The notes under the pieces are model-generated. The model was not told the DNA's origin, did no database searches, and was given only the letters and a program-made list of their open reading frames with translations. Positions 1 to 5,495 of a stretch of 8,322 nt of DNA are shown one piece after another. Source of the DNA: Coriobacteriaceae bacterium (GTDB lineage: Bacteria > Actinomycetota > Coriobacteriia > Coriobacteriales > QAMH01); NCBI GenBank assembly GCA_004553405.1, contig SFLO01000030.1:1-8322 (forward strand), given 5' to 3'. The stretch's first letter is position 1; each line of letters starts with the position of its first letter. Both the position numbers and the translations under genes were made by a program.

Positions 1-43
1 GCTCTTCGGGCGGCTGGGGGGTGTTCTGGATGCTGGTGCTCAT
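1..43 (-). CDS. 5' end of an unidentified protein gene, cut by the window edge
   Basis: An ATG at 43-41 begins directly after the thyX stop codon (TAG at 46-44), with no gap. The 14 visible codons read MSTSIQNTPQPPEE, a polar, proline-containing start typical of a disordered N-terminus. A GGAGG ribosome binding site lies inside the end of thyX, about 11 nt upstream, which suggests translational coupling. In related genomes a membrane protein of the DUF1385 family or prfA often follows rpmE. That is only a guess here, because too little sequence is visible to assign a family. Confidence 0.55.
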   Translation of the reverse strand, partial: MSTSIQNTPQPPEE

Positions 44-718
44 CTAGCGGGCGACCTCCTCCCAAGGCTGGCCGCAGCACATGGCGCCCTCCGGGCAGGC
101 GCCGCGCACGCAGCCGGGGCCGGCGGCCTGGAAGATGTAGGGGGCGGTGGGGCGCGCCAGCTCGAGCATGCGGCAGGCCATCTCGCGGATCTCCCACTGG
201 GCGCGGTTGCAGCAGCGCAGGCTGAAGAAGTGCAGCAGCTCGCGGATGTTCATGGTGATGACGATCTTGGTCTCGCAGGCGTTGGGCAGCAGGTAGCGCG
301 CGTCCTCTGCGGGGATGCCCAGCTTGATCAGGCGGTCGTAGGCGGCAAAGGCGTCCTTCACGGCCTGCTCGTACTCCTCCTGGGCACCGGCCTCGACAAC
401 GCTGGCGGGCAAGATGAAGTCGGGCTCCTCCTTGAAGGTGACGTAGCGCTGCGACTGCTGGTTGTAGCTGGCCAGGCGGTGGCGCACCAGCTGGTGGCTG
501 CACGCGCGCGATATGCCGTCGACGGCAAAGGTGTAGCTGGCGTGCTCGAGGGTGGAGTGGTGGCCGCTGCGCATGATGGTGGAGAGCACCTTGCGGATCT
601 TCTCCTCGGAGAGGGTCTCCATCAGCTCGGCGGCGCCCACGGGGGCATAGCACAGGCGCGCGGCGGTTGCCACGGCGCGCTCTGGGTCGGGCGTATGGTA
701 CAGAAGCTCCACGTTCAC
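44..718 (-). CDS. thyX: Flavin-dependent thymidylate synthase ThyX
   Basis: ThyX makes dTMP from dUMP in the cytosol using methylene-tetrahydrofolate, with FAD and NADPH for the reduction. It is the alternative to ThyA. The protein is 224 aa, normal for the family. The signature RHRx7S is present: R79-H80-R81 through S89 in RHRLASYNQQSQR. Conserved flanking elements are HHSTLEHASYTF (53-64) and NIRELLHFFSLR (157-168). The C-terminus carries a GPGCVRGACPEG segment plus CC (C203, C208, C214, C215), a cysteine-rich end that I recall from clostridial-type ThyX proteins. I chose the GTG at 718-716 because GAGAGGAG (732-725) sits 6 nt upstream. An in-frame ATG at 751 and the open frame running back to 1078 lack such a site, and the latter overlaps rpmE antisense-style. 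rpmE and its terminator lie upstream, so thyX probably has its own promoter. The next gene starts immediately after the stop. Confidence 0.95.
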   Translation of the reverse strand: MNVELLYHTPDPERAVATAARLCYAPVGAAELMETLSEEKIRKVLSTIMRSGHHSTLEHASYTFAVDGISRACSHQLVRHRLASYNQQSQRYVTFKEEPDFILPASVVEAGAQEEYEQAVKDAFAAYDRLIKLGIPAEDARYLLPNACETKIVITMNIRELLHFFSLRCCNRAQWEIREMACRMLELARPTAPYIFQAAGPGCVRGACPEGAMCCGQPWEEVAR

Positions 719-728
719 AGGGGTCTCC
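719..728 (-). promoter_or_regulatory. Ribosome binding site that decides the thyX start
   Basis: On the minus strand the sequence AGAGAGGAGACCCCT precedes a GTG codon. The GGAG core ends 6 nt from that GTG, an ideal spacing. The in-frame ATG at 751-749 has no purine-rich stretch at the right distance, so the shorter protein is preferred. Confidence 0.7.
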
Positions 729-749
729 TCTCTTTTGGCGTATCCGCAC

Positions 750-781
750 ATGATACCCGCAAGGCCCGCGCTGCCCCGCAA
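750..781 (-). promoter_or_regulatory. Weak candidate promoter for thyX
   Basis: A TATCAT hexamer (755-750) resembles a -10 box and is identical to the -10 candidate of rpmE. The nearest TTG-type hexamer, TTGCGG (781-776), is 20 nt away, which is longer than the usual 16-18. It is listed because thyX follows a terminator and needs some promoter in this gap, but the sequence support is thin. Confidence 0.25.
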
Positions 782-840
782 GCGTTGCCAAGCCTTAGCA
801 CTGAAGGGCGGCGCTGCAAGGTGAGCGCCGCATAAGCCGC

Positions 841-876
841 ATAAAGCAAGAGGGCCGCCCCAGCGGGACGACCCTC
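841..876 (-). terminator. Rho-independent terminator after rpmE
   Basis: On the minus strand GAGGGTCGTCCC and GGGGCGGCCCTC form a 12-bp stem (two G-U pairs) with a 3-nt loop at 876-850. A moderately T-rich TTGCTTTAT follows. It begins 14 nt beyond the rpmE stop codon, separating rpmE from thyX. The U-tract is imperfect, so some read-through into thyX is possible. Confidence 0.75.
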
Positions 877-890
877 GCAATGCCTTGTGC

Positions 891-1235
891 TCAGGCGTTG
901 GCGGCGTACTCGGCAGCGCGTGCAGCCTTGGCAGCAGCCTTGGCCTCGCGCTCGGCCTTCTTGGCCTCCTCGGCGGCTGCAGCGGCAGCGGCCTTGGCAG
1001 CCTTCTTGGCGGCCTCCTGCTCCTTGACGCGGGCAGCGGCGCCACCGAACTTGTCGGCAAAGCGCTGGACGCGTCCACCGGTGTCGACGAACTTCTGCTG
1101 ACCGGTGAAGAAGGGATGGCACTCGTTGCAGAGCTCGACGACGATCTCGCTCTTGGTGGAGTGGGTCTTGAAGGTGTTGCCGCAAGAGCAGCGAACGGTG
1201 CACTCCACGTACTCGGGATGAATGTTGGGCTTCAT
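891..1235 (-). CDS. rpmE: 50S ribosomal protein L31 with a long Ala/Lys-rich tail
   Basis: L31 is a small protein of the large ribosomal subunit that bridges the two subunits. The first ~70 residues are a full L31 domain: IHPEY (5-9), the zinc-binding pairs C16/C18 and C36/C39, then HPFFTG (40-45) and the TGGRVQRF segment (52-59). All four cysteines are present, so this is the zinc-binding (C+) form. Usual L31 proteins are about 66-90 aa. This one is 114 aa because of a roughly 45-residue tail (from about 70) made almost only of Ala, Lys, Glu and Arg, predicted to be a highly charged helix or disordered. The ATG at 1235 is set by AAGGAG 5 nt upstream. The gene appears monocistronic, with its own candidate promoter, leader hairpin and terminator. 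Confidence 0.95.
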   Translation of the reverse strand: MKPNIHPEYVECTVRCSCGNTFKTHSTKSEIVVELCNECHPFFTGQQKFVDTGGRVQRFADKFGGAAARVKEQEAAKKAAKAAAAAAAEEAKKAEREAKAAAKAARAAEYAANA

Positions 1236-1252
1236 TAAGTCTCCTTAACGAC

Positions 1253-1273
1253 GCGCTGGTTACCGACCAGCGC
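1253..1273 (-). promoter_or_regulatory. Inverted repeat in the rpmE leader
   Basis: GCGCTGGT and ACCAGCGC form a perfect 8-bp inverted repeat with a 5-nt spacer. It lies between the candidate promoter and the rpmE ribosome binding site, so it would be a hairpin in the 5' untranslated RNA or an operator on the DNA. No T-tract follows, so it is not a terminator. Ribosomal protein leaders often carry structures bound by their own product; whether this one is such an element is inference. Confidence 0.5.
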
Positions 1274-1292
1274 AATTTACACAAGCCTGTCC

Positions 1293-1321
1293 ATGATAAC
1301 GGCGCGCACCGGCCAGCGCAA
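1293..1321 (-). promoter_or_regulatory. Candidate sigma-70 type promoter for rpmE
   Basis: On the minus strand TTGCGC (1321-1316) and TATCAT (1298-1293) are separated by exactly 17 nt. They lie about 60 nt before the start codon and just after the terminator of the glutamate synthase operon. The -35 box matches TTGACA at four positions and the -10 box matches TATAAT at five. Confidence 0.5.
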
Positions 1322-1324
1322 GCA

Positions 1325-1371
1325 TTTTCTGAAGAACAGAAGGGGCCGCCCGGGAGGGTGGGCGGCCCCTT
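1325..1371 (-). terminator. Strong terminator of the glutamate synthase operon
   Basis: A perfect 12-bp stem is formed by AAGGGGCCGCCC and GGGCGGCCCCTT (1371-1340) with an 8-nt loop. A T-rich stretch (CTGTTCTTCAG) follows on the minus strand. It begins about 30 nt past the stop of gltB3 and ends the five-gene operon before the rpmE promoter. Confidence 0.85.
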
Positions 1372-1401
1372 GGTAAAAGCGGGGTGCGTGCAGCGTGCGG
1401 C

Positions 1402-2109
1402 CTAGGTGTACATGCCGGCGTAGGGGCGGCTGCTGGCGGGGTGCAGGCGGCGGAACGAGGGCGTTATCTGCTCGTCGCGGCCGAAGTAGGCGTTGTAGTT
1501 GTCCAGCAGCTCCTGGATCTTGGCGCGGTCGAAGTCCTCGAGCTCCTCTTGGATGAGGCCCTCGTTGACCATGTGGTCGGGCAGAGGCTCGGCCAGGTAG
1601 ATCATGCCGCCGTGCATGCCGTTGCCCACGTACTTCTCTGGCTTGCCCAGCAGCAAGATGATGCCGCCGGCCATGTACTCGCCCAAGAAGGCGCCGGCGT
1701 CGCCGCCGATCACCAGGGTGGGGCACTTGTCCTGGTACTGCTTCATGTGGATGCCGTTGCGCCAGCCCACGCTGTCGCGGATGTAGACGCTGCCGCCGCG
1801 CATGCCGTAGCCGGTGGCATCGCCGCAGCGGCCGTGGATGATGATGGTGCCGTCGTTCATGGTGTTGGCCACCTGGTCCTGGCCGTTGCCGTGCACCTCG
1901 ATGGTGGCGCCGTCCATGAAGGCCGCCATGTCGTTGCCCGGGGTGCCCGTGATGTCGATGTGCACGGGGGCCTGCAGGGCGTCGCCGATGTAGCGCTGCC
2001 CAAAGACGCGGGTGAGCTTGAACTCGGTCTCGCCTGCGCGGATGCAGTCGCGGATCTCCTGATTGAGCTCGCGGTAGTAGGTCAGTTCGACCTCGATCTC
2101 CTTGGTCAT
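1402..2109 (-). CDS. gltB3: Glutamate synthase GXGXG domain subunit (archaeal-type GltB3)
   Basis: The 235-aa protein matches the C-terminal beta-helix domain of the glutamate synthase large subunit, here as a separate polypeptide. This domain is structural and holds the glutaminase and synthase domains together around the ammonia tunnel. Repeated glycine-rich turns are visible: TGTPGNDMAAFMDGATI (54-70), HGNGQDQVANTMNDGTIIIHG (73-93), GYGMRGGSVYI (100-110) and GGDAGAFLGEYMAGG (135-149). It has no Fe-S cysteine motif or nucleotide site, as expected. Beyond about 180 comes a helical tail rich in charged residues. I start it at the ATG at 2109: one nt after the TAA of the reductase gene and 8 nt after a GGAGGTGA ribosome binding site. 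An ATG six codons earlier is possible. Last gene of the operon, followed by a strong terminator. The same fold occurs in FwdC-type proteins, but the neighbours make GltB3 the clear choice. Confidence 0.9.
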   Translation of the reverse strand: MTKEIEVELTYYRELNQEIRDCIRAGETEFKLTRVFGQRYIGDALQAPVHIDITGTPGNDMAAFMDGATIEVHGNGQDQVANTMNDGTIIIHGRCGDATGYGMRGGSVYIRDSVGWRNGIHMKQYQDKCPTLVIGGDAGAFLGEYMAGGIILLLGKPEKYVGNGMHGGMIYLAEPLPDHMVNEGLIQEELEDFDRAKIQELLDNYNAYFGRDEQITPSFRRLHPASSRPYAGMYT

Positions 2110-2110
2110 C

Positions 2111-3490
2111 TTACGCTTCACCTCCATCGAAGCCCTTGCGCATGTTGCGCTTGCGGAAGTACATGGGCAGGTCCAGCTCCTGTATGGGGCGCTCGAACAC
2201 GTCTGCCGGCAGCTCGGAAAGCGGGATGCGCTCCCTGATCACCTGGCTGTAGATGCCGGCGCCGTCCGGGCGGTTCATGAGGATGTAGCCGTAGAGCAGG
2301 CCGTCCTTGCAGACAAAGCGCACGTACTGGCACTTCTCCTCGTCAACGTAGAGCTTGACCTCGTACTGGTCCATCTCGTTGTCGCGGGGGTTGACGCCGC
2401 AGCTGAGGATCGAGACGTCGTCGAAGAAGCCCACGGCGTTGATGGCGAACGAGCCGTTGTAGGTGTGCTCCATGTCGCCGCTCATGGCGCAGCCGGCAAC
2501 GCGGCCCTGTGCGTTGGCGTTGGGCCACAGGGCGAGGGGTGCCTCGCCGCCGGTGAGGGTGTTGTGGACGCTGGTGAGGTCGCCTGCGGCGTAGACGTCG
2601 GGCAGGCTCGTGGCCATGTGCTTGTCGCAGATGATGCCACGACCCTGTTCTGCGCCGGCCTCGACGAGGATGGCGGAGTTGGGGCGCACGCCCACGGCGG
2701 TGATGAGGATGTTGCATTCGAGCGAGCCCACCTGCTCTGTGTAGGGCTTGCCGTCGTCGCCGTACTTCACCTGGACCAGGTTGCAGCCGGTGACCAGGGT
2801 GCCGTCGTTGTTGGTGTAGATGAGCTCGGTGGTGTAGCCGGGCATGGGGGTCACGCCGTGCTCGCGCCACTTGTCCTGCAGCATGGCGCTGCCCTTGTCG
2901 TCGAGCACCGCCTGCAGCATGCGCGGGGCGAACTCGAGCACGGTGACGCTGTCGCAGCGGTAGGCCAGGCCCTCGGCCGCCTTGCCGCCGATGAGGCCGC
3001 CGCCGATCACCACGGCCTTGACGGGGTAGTCGGCGCCCTTCTCCTCCTTGAGCTTGGCGATGTAGGCATTCACGCCCAGGGCCTTGTCCATGGTGAGGAA
3101 GGTGAAGCGGTTGAGCGCGTTCTCCGGCAGGCCCTTGAAGGGCGGGGTGAAGGGGACGGACCCGGTGGCGACCAGGCACTTCTCGTACTCGATCTGCGTG
3201 CCGTCTTCCAAGGTGACGGTGTGGGCGGCGGCATCGAGCTTGACGCCGGCCTTGCCCGGGCCGAACAGGCGGGTGATCTTGTGGCGCTGGTACCACTCCT
3301 CCTTGCGGATGTAGGCGGTCTCGAGCGTGGACGTGCCCTTGACCACGTAGCTCACCAGCGGGGTGCCGTAGGCGTTGTAGGGCTCGGGCGAGCACATGGT
3401 GATGCTGCCCTCGGGGTCGTTTTCGCGGATGGCGTCGACTGCAGCGCAGGCCGCAGAGGAGTTGCCCAGGACCAGGTACTTGACTGCCAT
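2111..3490 (-). CDS. FAD/NAD(P)-dependent oxidoreductase of the split glutamate synthase
   Basis: A 459-aa flavoprotein of the pyridine nucleotide-disulfide oxidoreductase fold, close to NADH oxidase/NirB-type reductases. Its likely job is passing electrons from NAD(P)H to the ferredoxin encoded just upstream, in place of GltD. The N-terminal FAD loop reads LGNSSAACAA (8-17), a degenerate GxGxxG with Ser and Cys where glycines are usual. The second dinucleotide loop is canonical: VIGGGLIGGKAAEGL (161-175). The second FAD motif is VYAAGDL (299-305), and ATGS occurs at 108-111. The redox cysteine of NADH oxidases is absent: the matching region reads NAYGTPLVSY (39-48). The C-terminal ~100 residues resemble the dimerisation domain of this family. 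The ATG lies 2 nt after the ferredoxin stop with a GGGGG site 8 nt upstream. NADH versus NADPH preference cannot be judged with confidence. Confidence 0.88.
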   Translation of the reverse strand: MAVKYLVLGNSSAACAAVDAIRENDPEGSITMCSPEPYNAYGTPLVSYVVKGTSTLETAYIRKEEWYQRHKITRLFGPGKAGVKLDAAAHTVTLEDGTQIEYEKCLVATGSVPFTPPFKGLPENALNRFTFLTMDKALGVNAYIAKLKEEKGADYPVKAVVIGGGLIGGKAAEGLAYRCDSVTVLEFAPRMLQAVLDDKGSAMLQDKWREHGVTPMPGYTTELIYTNNDGTLVTGCNLVQVKYGDDGKPYTEQVGSLECNILITAVGVRPNSAILVEAGAEQGRGIICDKHMATSLPDVYAAGDLTSVHNTLTGGEAPLALWPNANAQGRVAGCAMSGDMEHTYNGSFAINAVGFFDDVSILSCGVNPRDNEMDQYEVKLYVDEEKCQYVRFVCKDGLLYGYILMNRPDGAGIYSQVIRERIPLSELPADVFERPIQELDLPMYFRKRNMRKGFDGGEA

Positions 3491-3492
3491 GG

Positions 3493-3978
3493 CTACAGCC
3501 CCCTTCCAGAGACGTTGTCTTCGACTGCCTTGACCTGCTCTTCGTCAGACTCGACGAAGATGAGGGCGCCGTTGATGCAGGCGCGCACGCAGGCCGGGTC
3601 GCCGTTGCCGTGGCCGGTGGTGCACAGGTCGCACTTGTGGGCCTTCTCGATGACGGTGACCGCACCGAAGGGGCACATGGCAACGCAGGTGCGGCAGGCC
3701 ACGCACTTGGCGGTGTCGCAGGTGACGATGCCGGTGACCGGGTCCTTACTCAGCGCGCCGGATATGCAGCCGCTCACGCAGTTGGGGTGGCTGCAGTGGC
3801 GGCAGTTGACGGCGACGGAGAGCTGGTTGTCGCCCTCGACGTGCACGCGGCCGGGAAGGGCGTTTTCGAGCATGTAGGCCTTGAAGGTGTCGCCGGACTT
3901 GGAGTGTGCCGTCTTGCAGGCCACCTCGCACAGGCGGCAGTTGAGGCAGCGCTCCTCGAATGCGTAGATGCGTTTCAC
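3493..3978 (-). CDS. Four-cluster [4Fe-4S] ferredoxin subunit (CooF/HycB/DmsB-like)
   Basis: A 161-aa polyferredoxin with four cysteine groups, enough for four [4Fe-4S] clusters: C11-C14-C17-C21, C59-C62-C67-C71, C92-C95-C98-C102 and C116-C119-C130-C134. One further cysteine (C87) is not needed as a ligand. The spacing is that of the electron-transfer subunits of DMSO reductase, formate hydrogenlyase and CO dehydrogenase (DmsB, HycB, CooF). No signal peptide or membrane segment is seen, so it is cytosolic. Lying between gltB2 and the flavoprotein gene, it most likely wires electrons from the flavoprotein to the Fe-S centres of GltB2. The start is GTG at 3978-3976, immediately after the gltB2 stop, with a GGAGGTGA site 5 nt upstream inside the end of gltB2. 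The stop is 2 nt before the reductase start. Confidence 0.9.
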   Translation of the reverse strand: MKRIYAFEERCLNCRLCEVACKTAHSKSGDTFKAYMLENALPGRVHVEGDNQLSVAVNCRHCSHPNCVSGCISGALSKDPVTGIVTCDTAKCVACRTCVAMCPFGAVTVIEKAHKCDLCTTGHGNGDPACVRACINGALIFVESDEEQVKAVEDNVSGRGL

Positions 3979-5493
3979 CTACATCACCTCCCCTGCGTAC
4001 TTGATGCCGAGCACCTCGAGCTCCTTTTCGTTGAGGCCTATGCCGCGGAGCATGAGGCGGTTGCCGCGCAGCGACTCGATGGCGTTGATGCCCATGCCGC
4101 CGAGCATCTCCTGGATCTCGTGGTTCCAGGCGGTGACGAGGTTGACGATGCGCTGGGACGCGACCTCCGGGCGCAGGCGGCGGGTGAGCTCCGGGCGCTG
4201 GGTGGCGATGCCCCAGTTGCACTTGCCCTTGTTGCACGACTGGCACATGTGGCAGCCCATGGCGATGAGCGGGGCGCTCGCGCAGTAGACGGCGTCTGCG
4301 CCCAGGGCGATGGCCTTGACGATGTCTGCGCTGCAGCGGAACGATCCGGCGGGCACCAGGCTCACGCGGTTGCGGATGCCCTCGTCGCGCAGGCGCTGGT
4401 CCACGCTCGCCAAGGCGAGCTCGATGGGGATGCCCACGTTGTCCTTGATGCGGGTGGGCGCAGCGCCGGTGCCGCCGCGGAAGCCGTCGATGACGATGAT
4501 GTCGGCGCCGGCGCGGGCCATGCCAGAGGCGATGGCCGGGGCGTTGTGCACGGCAGCGATCTTGACGGAGACGGGCTTGGTGTACTCGGTGGCCTCCTTG
4601 AGCGAGTAGATCAGCTGGCGGAGGTCCTCGATGGAGTAGATGTCGTGGTGCGGTGCGGGCGAGATGGCGTCTGTGCCCTTGGGGATCATGCGGGTGCGCG
4701 AGACCTCGTCGTTGATCTTCTCGCCGGGCAGGTGGCCGCCGATGCCGGGCTTGGCGCCCTGGCCGATCTTGATCTCGATGATGGAGGCCTGCTCGAGGTA
4801 GTCGCGGTCGACGCCGAAGCGGCCGGACGCCACCTGGACGATGCAGTTGTCATGGAACTCGCGTAGGTCCTGGTGCAGGCCGCCCTCGCCGGTGTTGAAG
4901 AAGGTGCCCAGCTCGCGGGCCGCCAGCGCCATGGACTTCTGGGCGTTGAGGCTGATGGAGCCGAAGGACATGGCCGAGAACATGATGGGCACGCCCAGGG
5001 TGCGGCTGGGGTACATGGGGGTCTTGATGGTCTTGGTCTTCTCGTCGACGACGAGCTTTTCGGGCTTGCGGCCCAGGATGACCTTGGTCTCCATGGGCTC
5101 GCGCAGCGGGTCGATCGAGGGGTTGGTCACCTGAGACGCGTTGAGCAGCATGTGGTCCCAGTAGACGGGGTAGTTCTTCTGGGTGCCCATGGAGCTCAGC
5201 AGCACGGCGCCGCCCTGGGCCTGGGCTGCGATGTCTTGGATGTAGCCGCCGGTCCAGTTGTTGGACAGCGGCTGCGCCTGCTCGTGCCTCTTGATGGTGA
5301 GCGCGTGGGTGGGGCAGATGGTCACGCAGCGCTGGCAGTTGACGCAGCGCTCCTCGTGCACGCACATGATGTCGAGGTCCTCGTCTTTGTAGTGCGTCTC
5401 GTTGGAGCACTGGCGCGCGCAGGCGCCGCACTTGATGCAGCGGTTGGTGTCGCGCTCGACCAGGAAGGCAGGCAGGAGGTAGTTGATGGGCAT
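3979..5493 (-). CDS. gltB2: Ferredoxin-fused FMN glutamate synthase domain (archaeal-type GltB2)
   Basis: This 504-aa protein is the catalytic synthase domain, which aminates 2-oxoglutarate and reduces the imine to glutamate on FMN. The N-terminus carries a two-cluster ferredoxin: C19-C22-C25-C29 and C50-C53-C56-C60 (C44 is extra). The (beta/alpha)8 domain from about 150 shows family motifs: FSAMSFGSISLNAQ (172-185), NTGEGG (200-205), KIGQGAKPGIGGHLPGEKI (242-260), SPAPHHDIYSIEDL (278-291) and DGFRGGTGAAP (336-346). Near the C-terminus C414, C420 and C425 match the C-x5-C-x4-C [3Fe-4S] ligands of classical GltB, with an added C417, followed by GIATQ. Unlike bacterial GltB (about 1,500 aa), the glutaminase and GXGXG domains are separate genes on either side. 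The ATG lies 2 nt past the gltB1 stop with GGGGGA 7 nt upstream. Confidence 0.95.
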   Translation of the reverse strand: MPINYLLPAFLVERDTNRCIKCGACARQCSNETHYKDEDLDIMCVHEERCVNCQRCVTICPTHALTIKRHEQAQPLSNNWTGGYIQDIAAQAQGGAVLLSSMGTQKNYPVYWDHMLLNASQVTNPSIDPLREPMETKVILGRKPEKLVVDEKTKTIKTPMYPSRTLGVPIMFSAMSFGSISLNAQKSMALAARELGTFFNTGEGGLHQDLREFHDNCIVQVASGRFGVDRDYLEQASIIEIKIGQGAKPGIGGHLPGEKINDEVSRTRMIPKGTDAISPAPHHDIYSIEDLRQLIYSLKEATEYTKPVSVKIAAVHNAPAIASGMARAGADIIVIDGFRGGTGAAPTRIKDNVGIPIELALASVDQRLRDEGIRNRVSLVPAGSFRCSADIVKAIALGADAVYCASAPLIAMGCHMCQSCNKGKCNWGIATQRPELTRRLRPEVASQRIVNLVTAWNHEIQEMLGGMGINAIESLRGNRLMLRGIGLNEKELEVLGIKYAGEVM

Positions 5494-5495
5494 GG

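Noticed and set aside
900..1020. Repeated GCAGCC/TTGGC units that look like a short tandem repeat
   Set aside because: They are the codons of the Ala/Lys-rich tail of L31. The units are irregular in length and stay in frame, so no separate repeat element is called.
719..1078. An in-frame 5' extension of thyX that would give a 344-residue protein
   Set aside because: The extension is low-complexity Pro/Arg/Ala sequence, lies over rpmE in another frame of the same strand, crosses the rpmE terminator, and has no ribosome binding site. The GTG at 718 gives a normal-length ThyX with an excellent site.
1320..1335. A possible zinc-regulator (Zur) box near the rpmE promoter because of the AAAATGC sequence
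   Set aside because: The sequence is not palindromic, and this L31 is the zinc-binding form rather than the zinc-free paralogue normally under Zur control.
1384..2238. A 284-codon plus-strand open frame opposite gltB3
   Set aside because: It is a mirror of the gltB3 codons rich in Ala, Val, His and Asp, and overlaps the operon terminator region.
2102..3877. A 591-codon open frame on the plus strand
   Set aside because: It is antisense to three well-supported genes, and its protein is compositionally biased (Ala, Val, Gly, His, Asp) with no recognisable domain. Long antisense frames are common in high-GC DNA.
3610..4866. A 418-codon open frame on the plus strand
   Set aside because: It is antisense to the ferredoxin and gltB2 genes and has the same biased composition without motifs.
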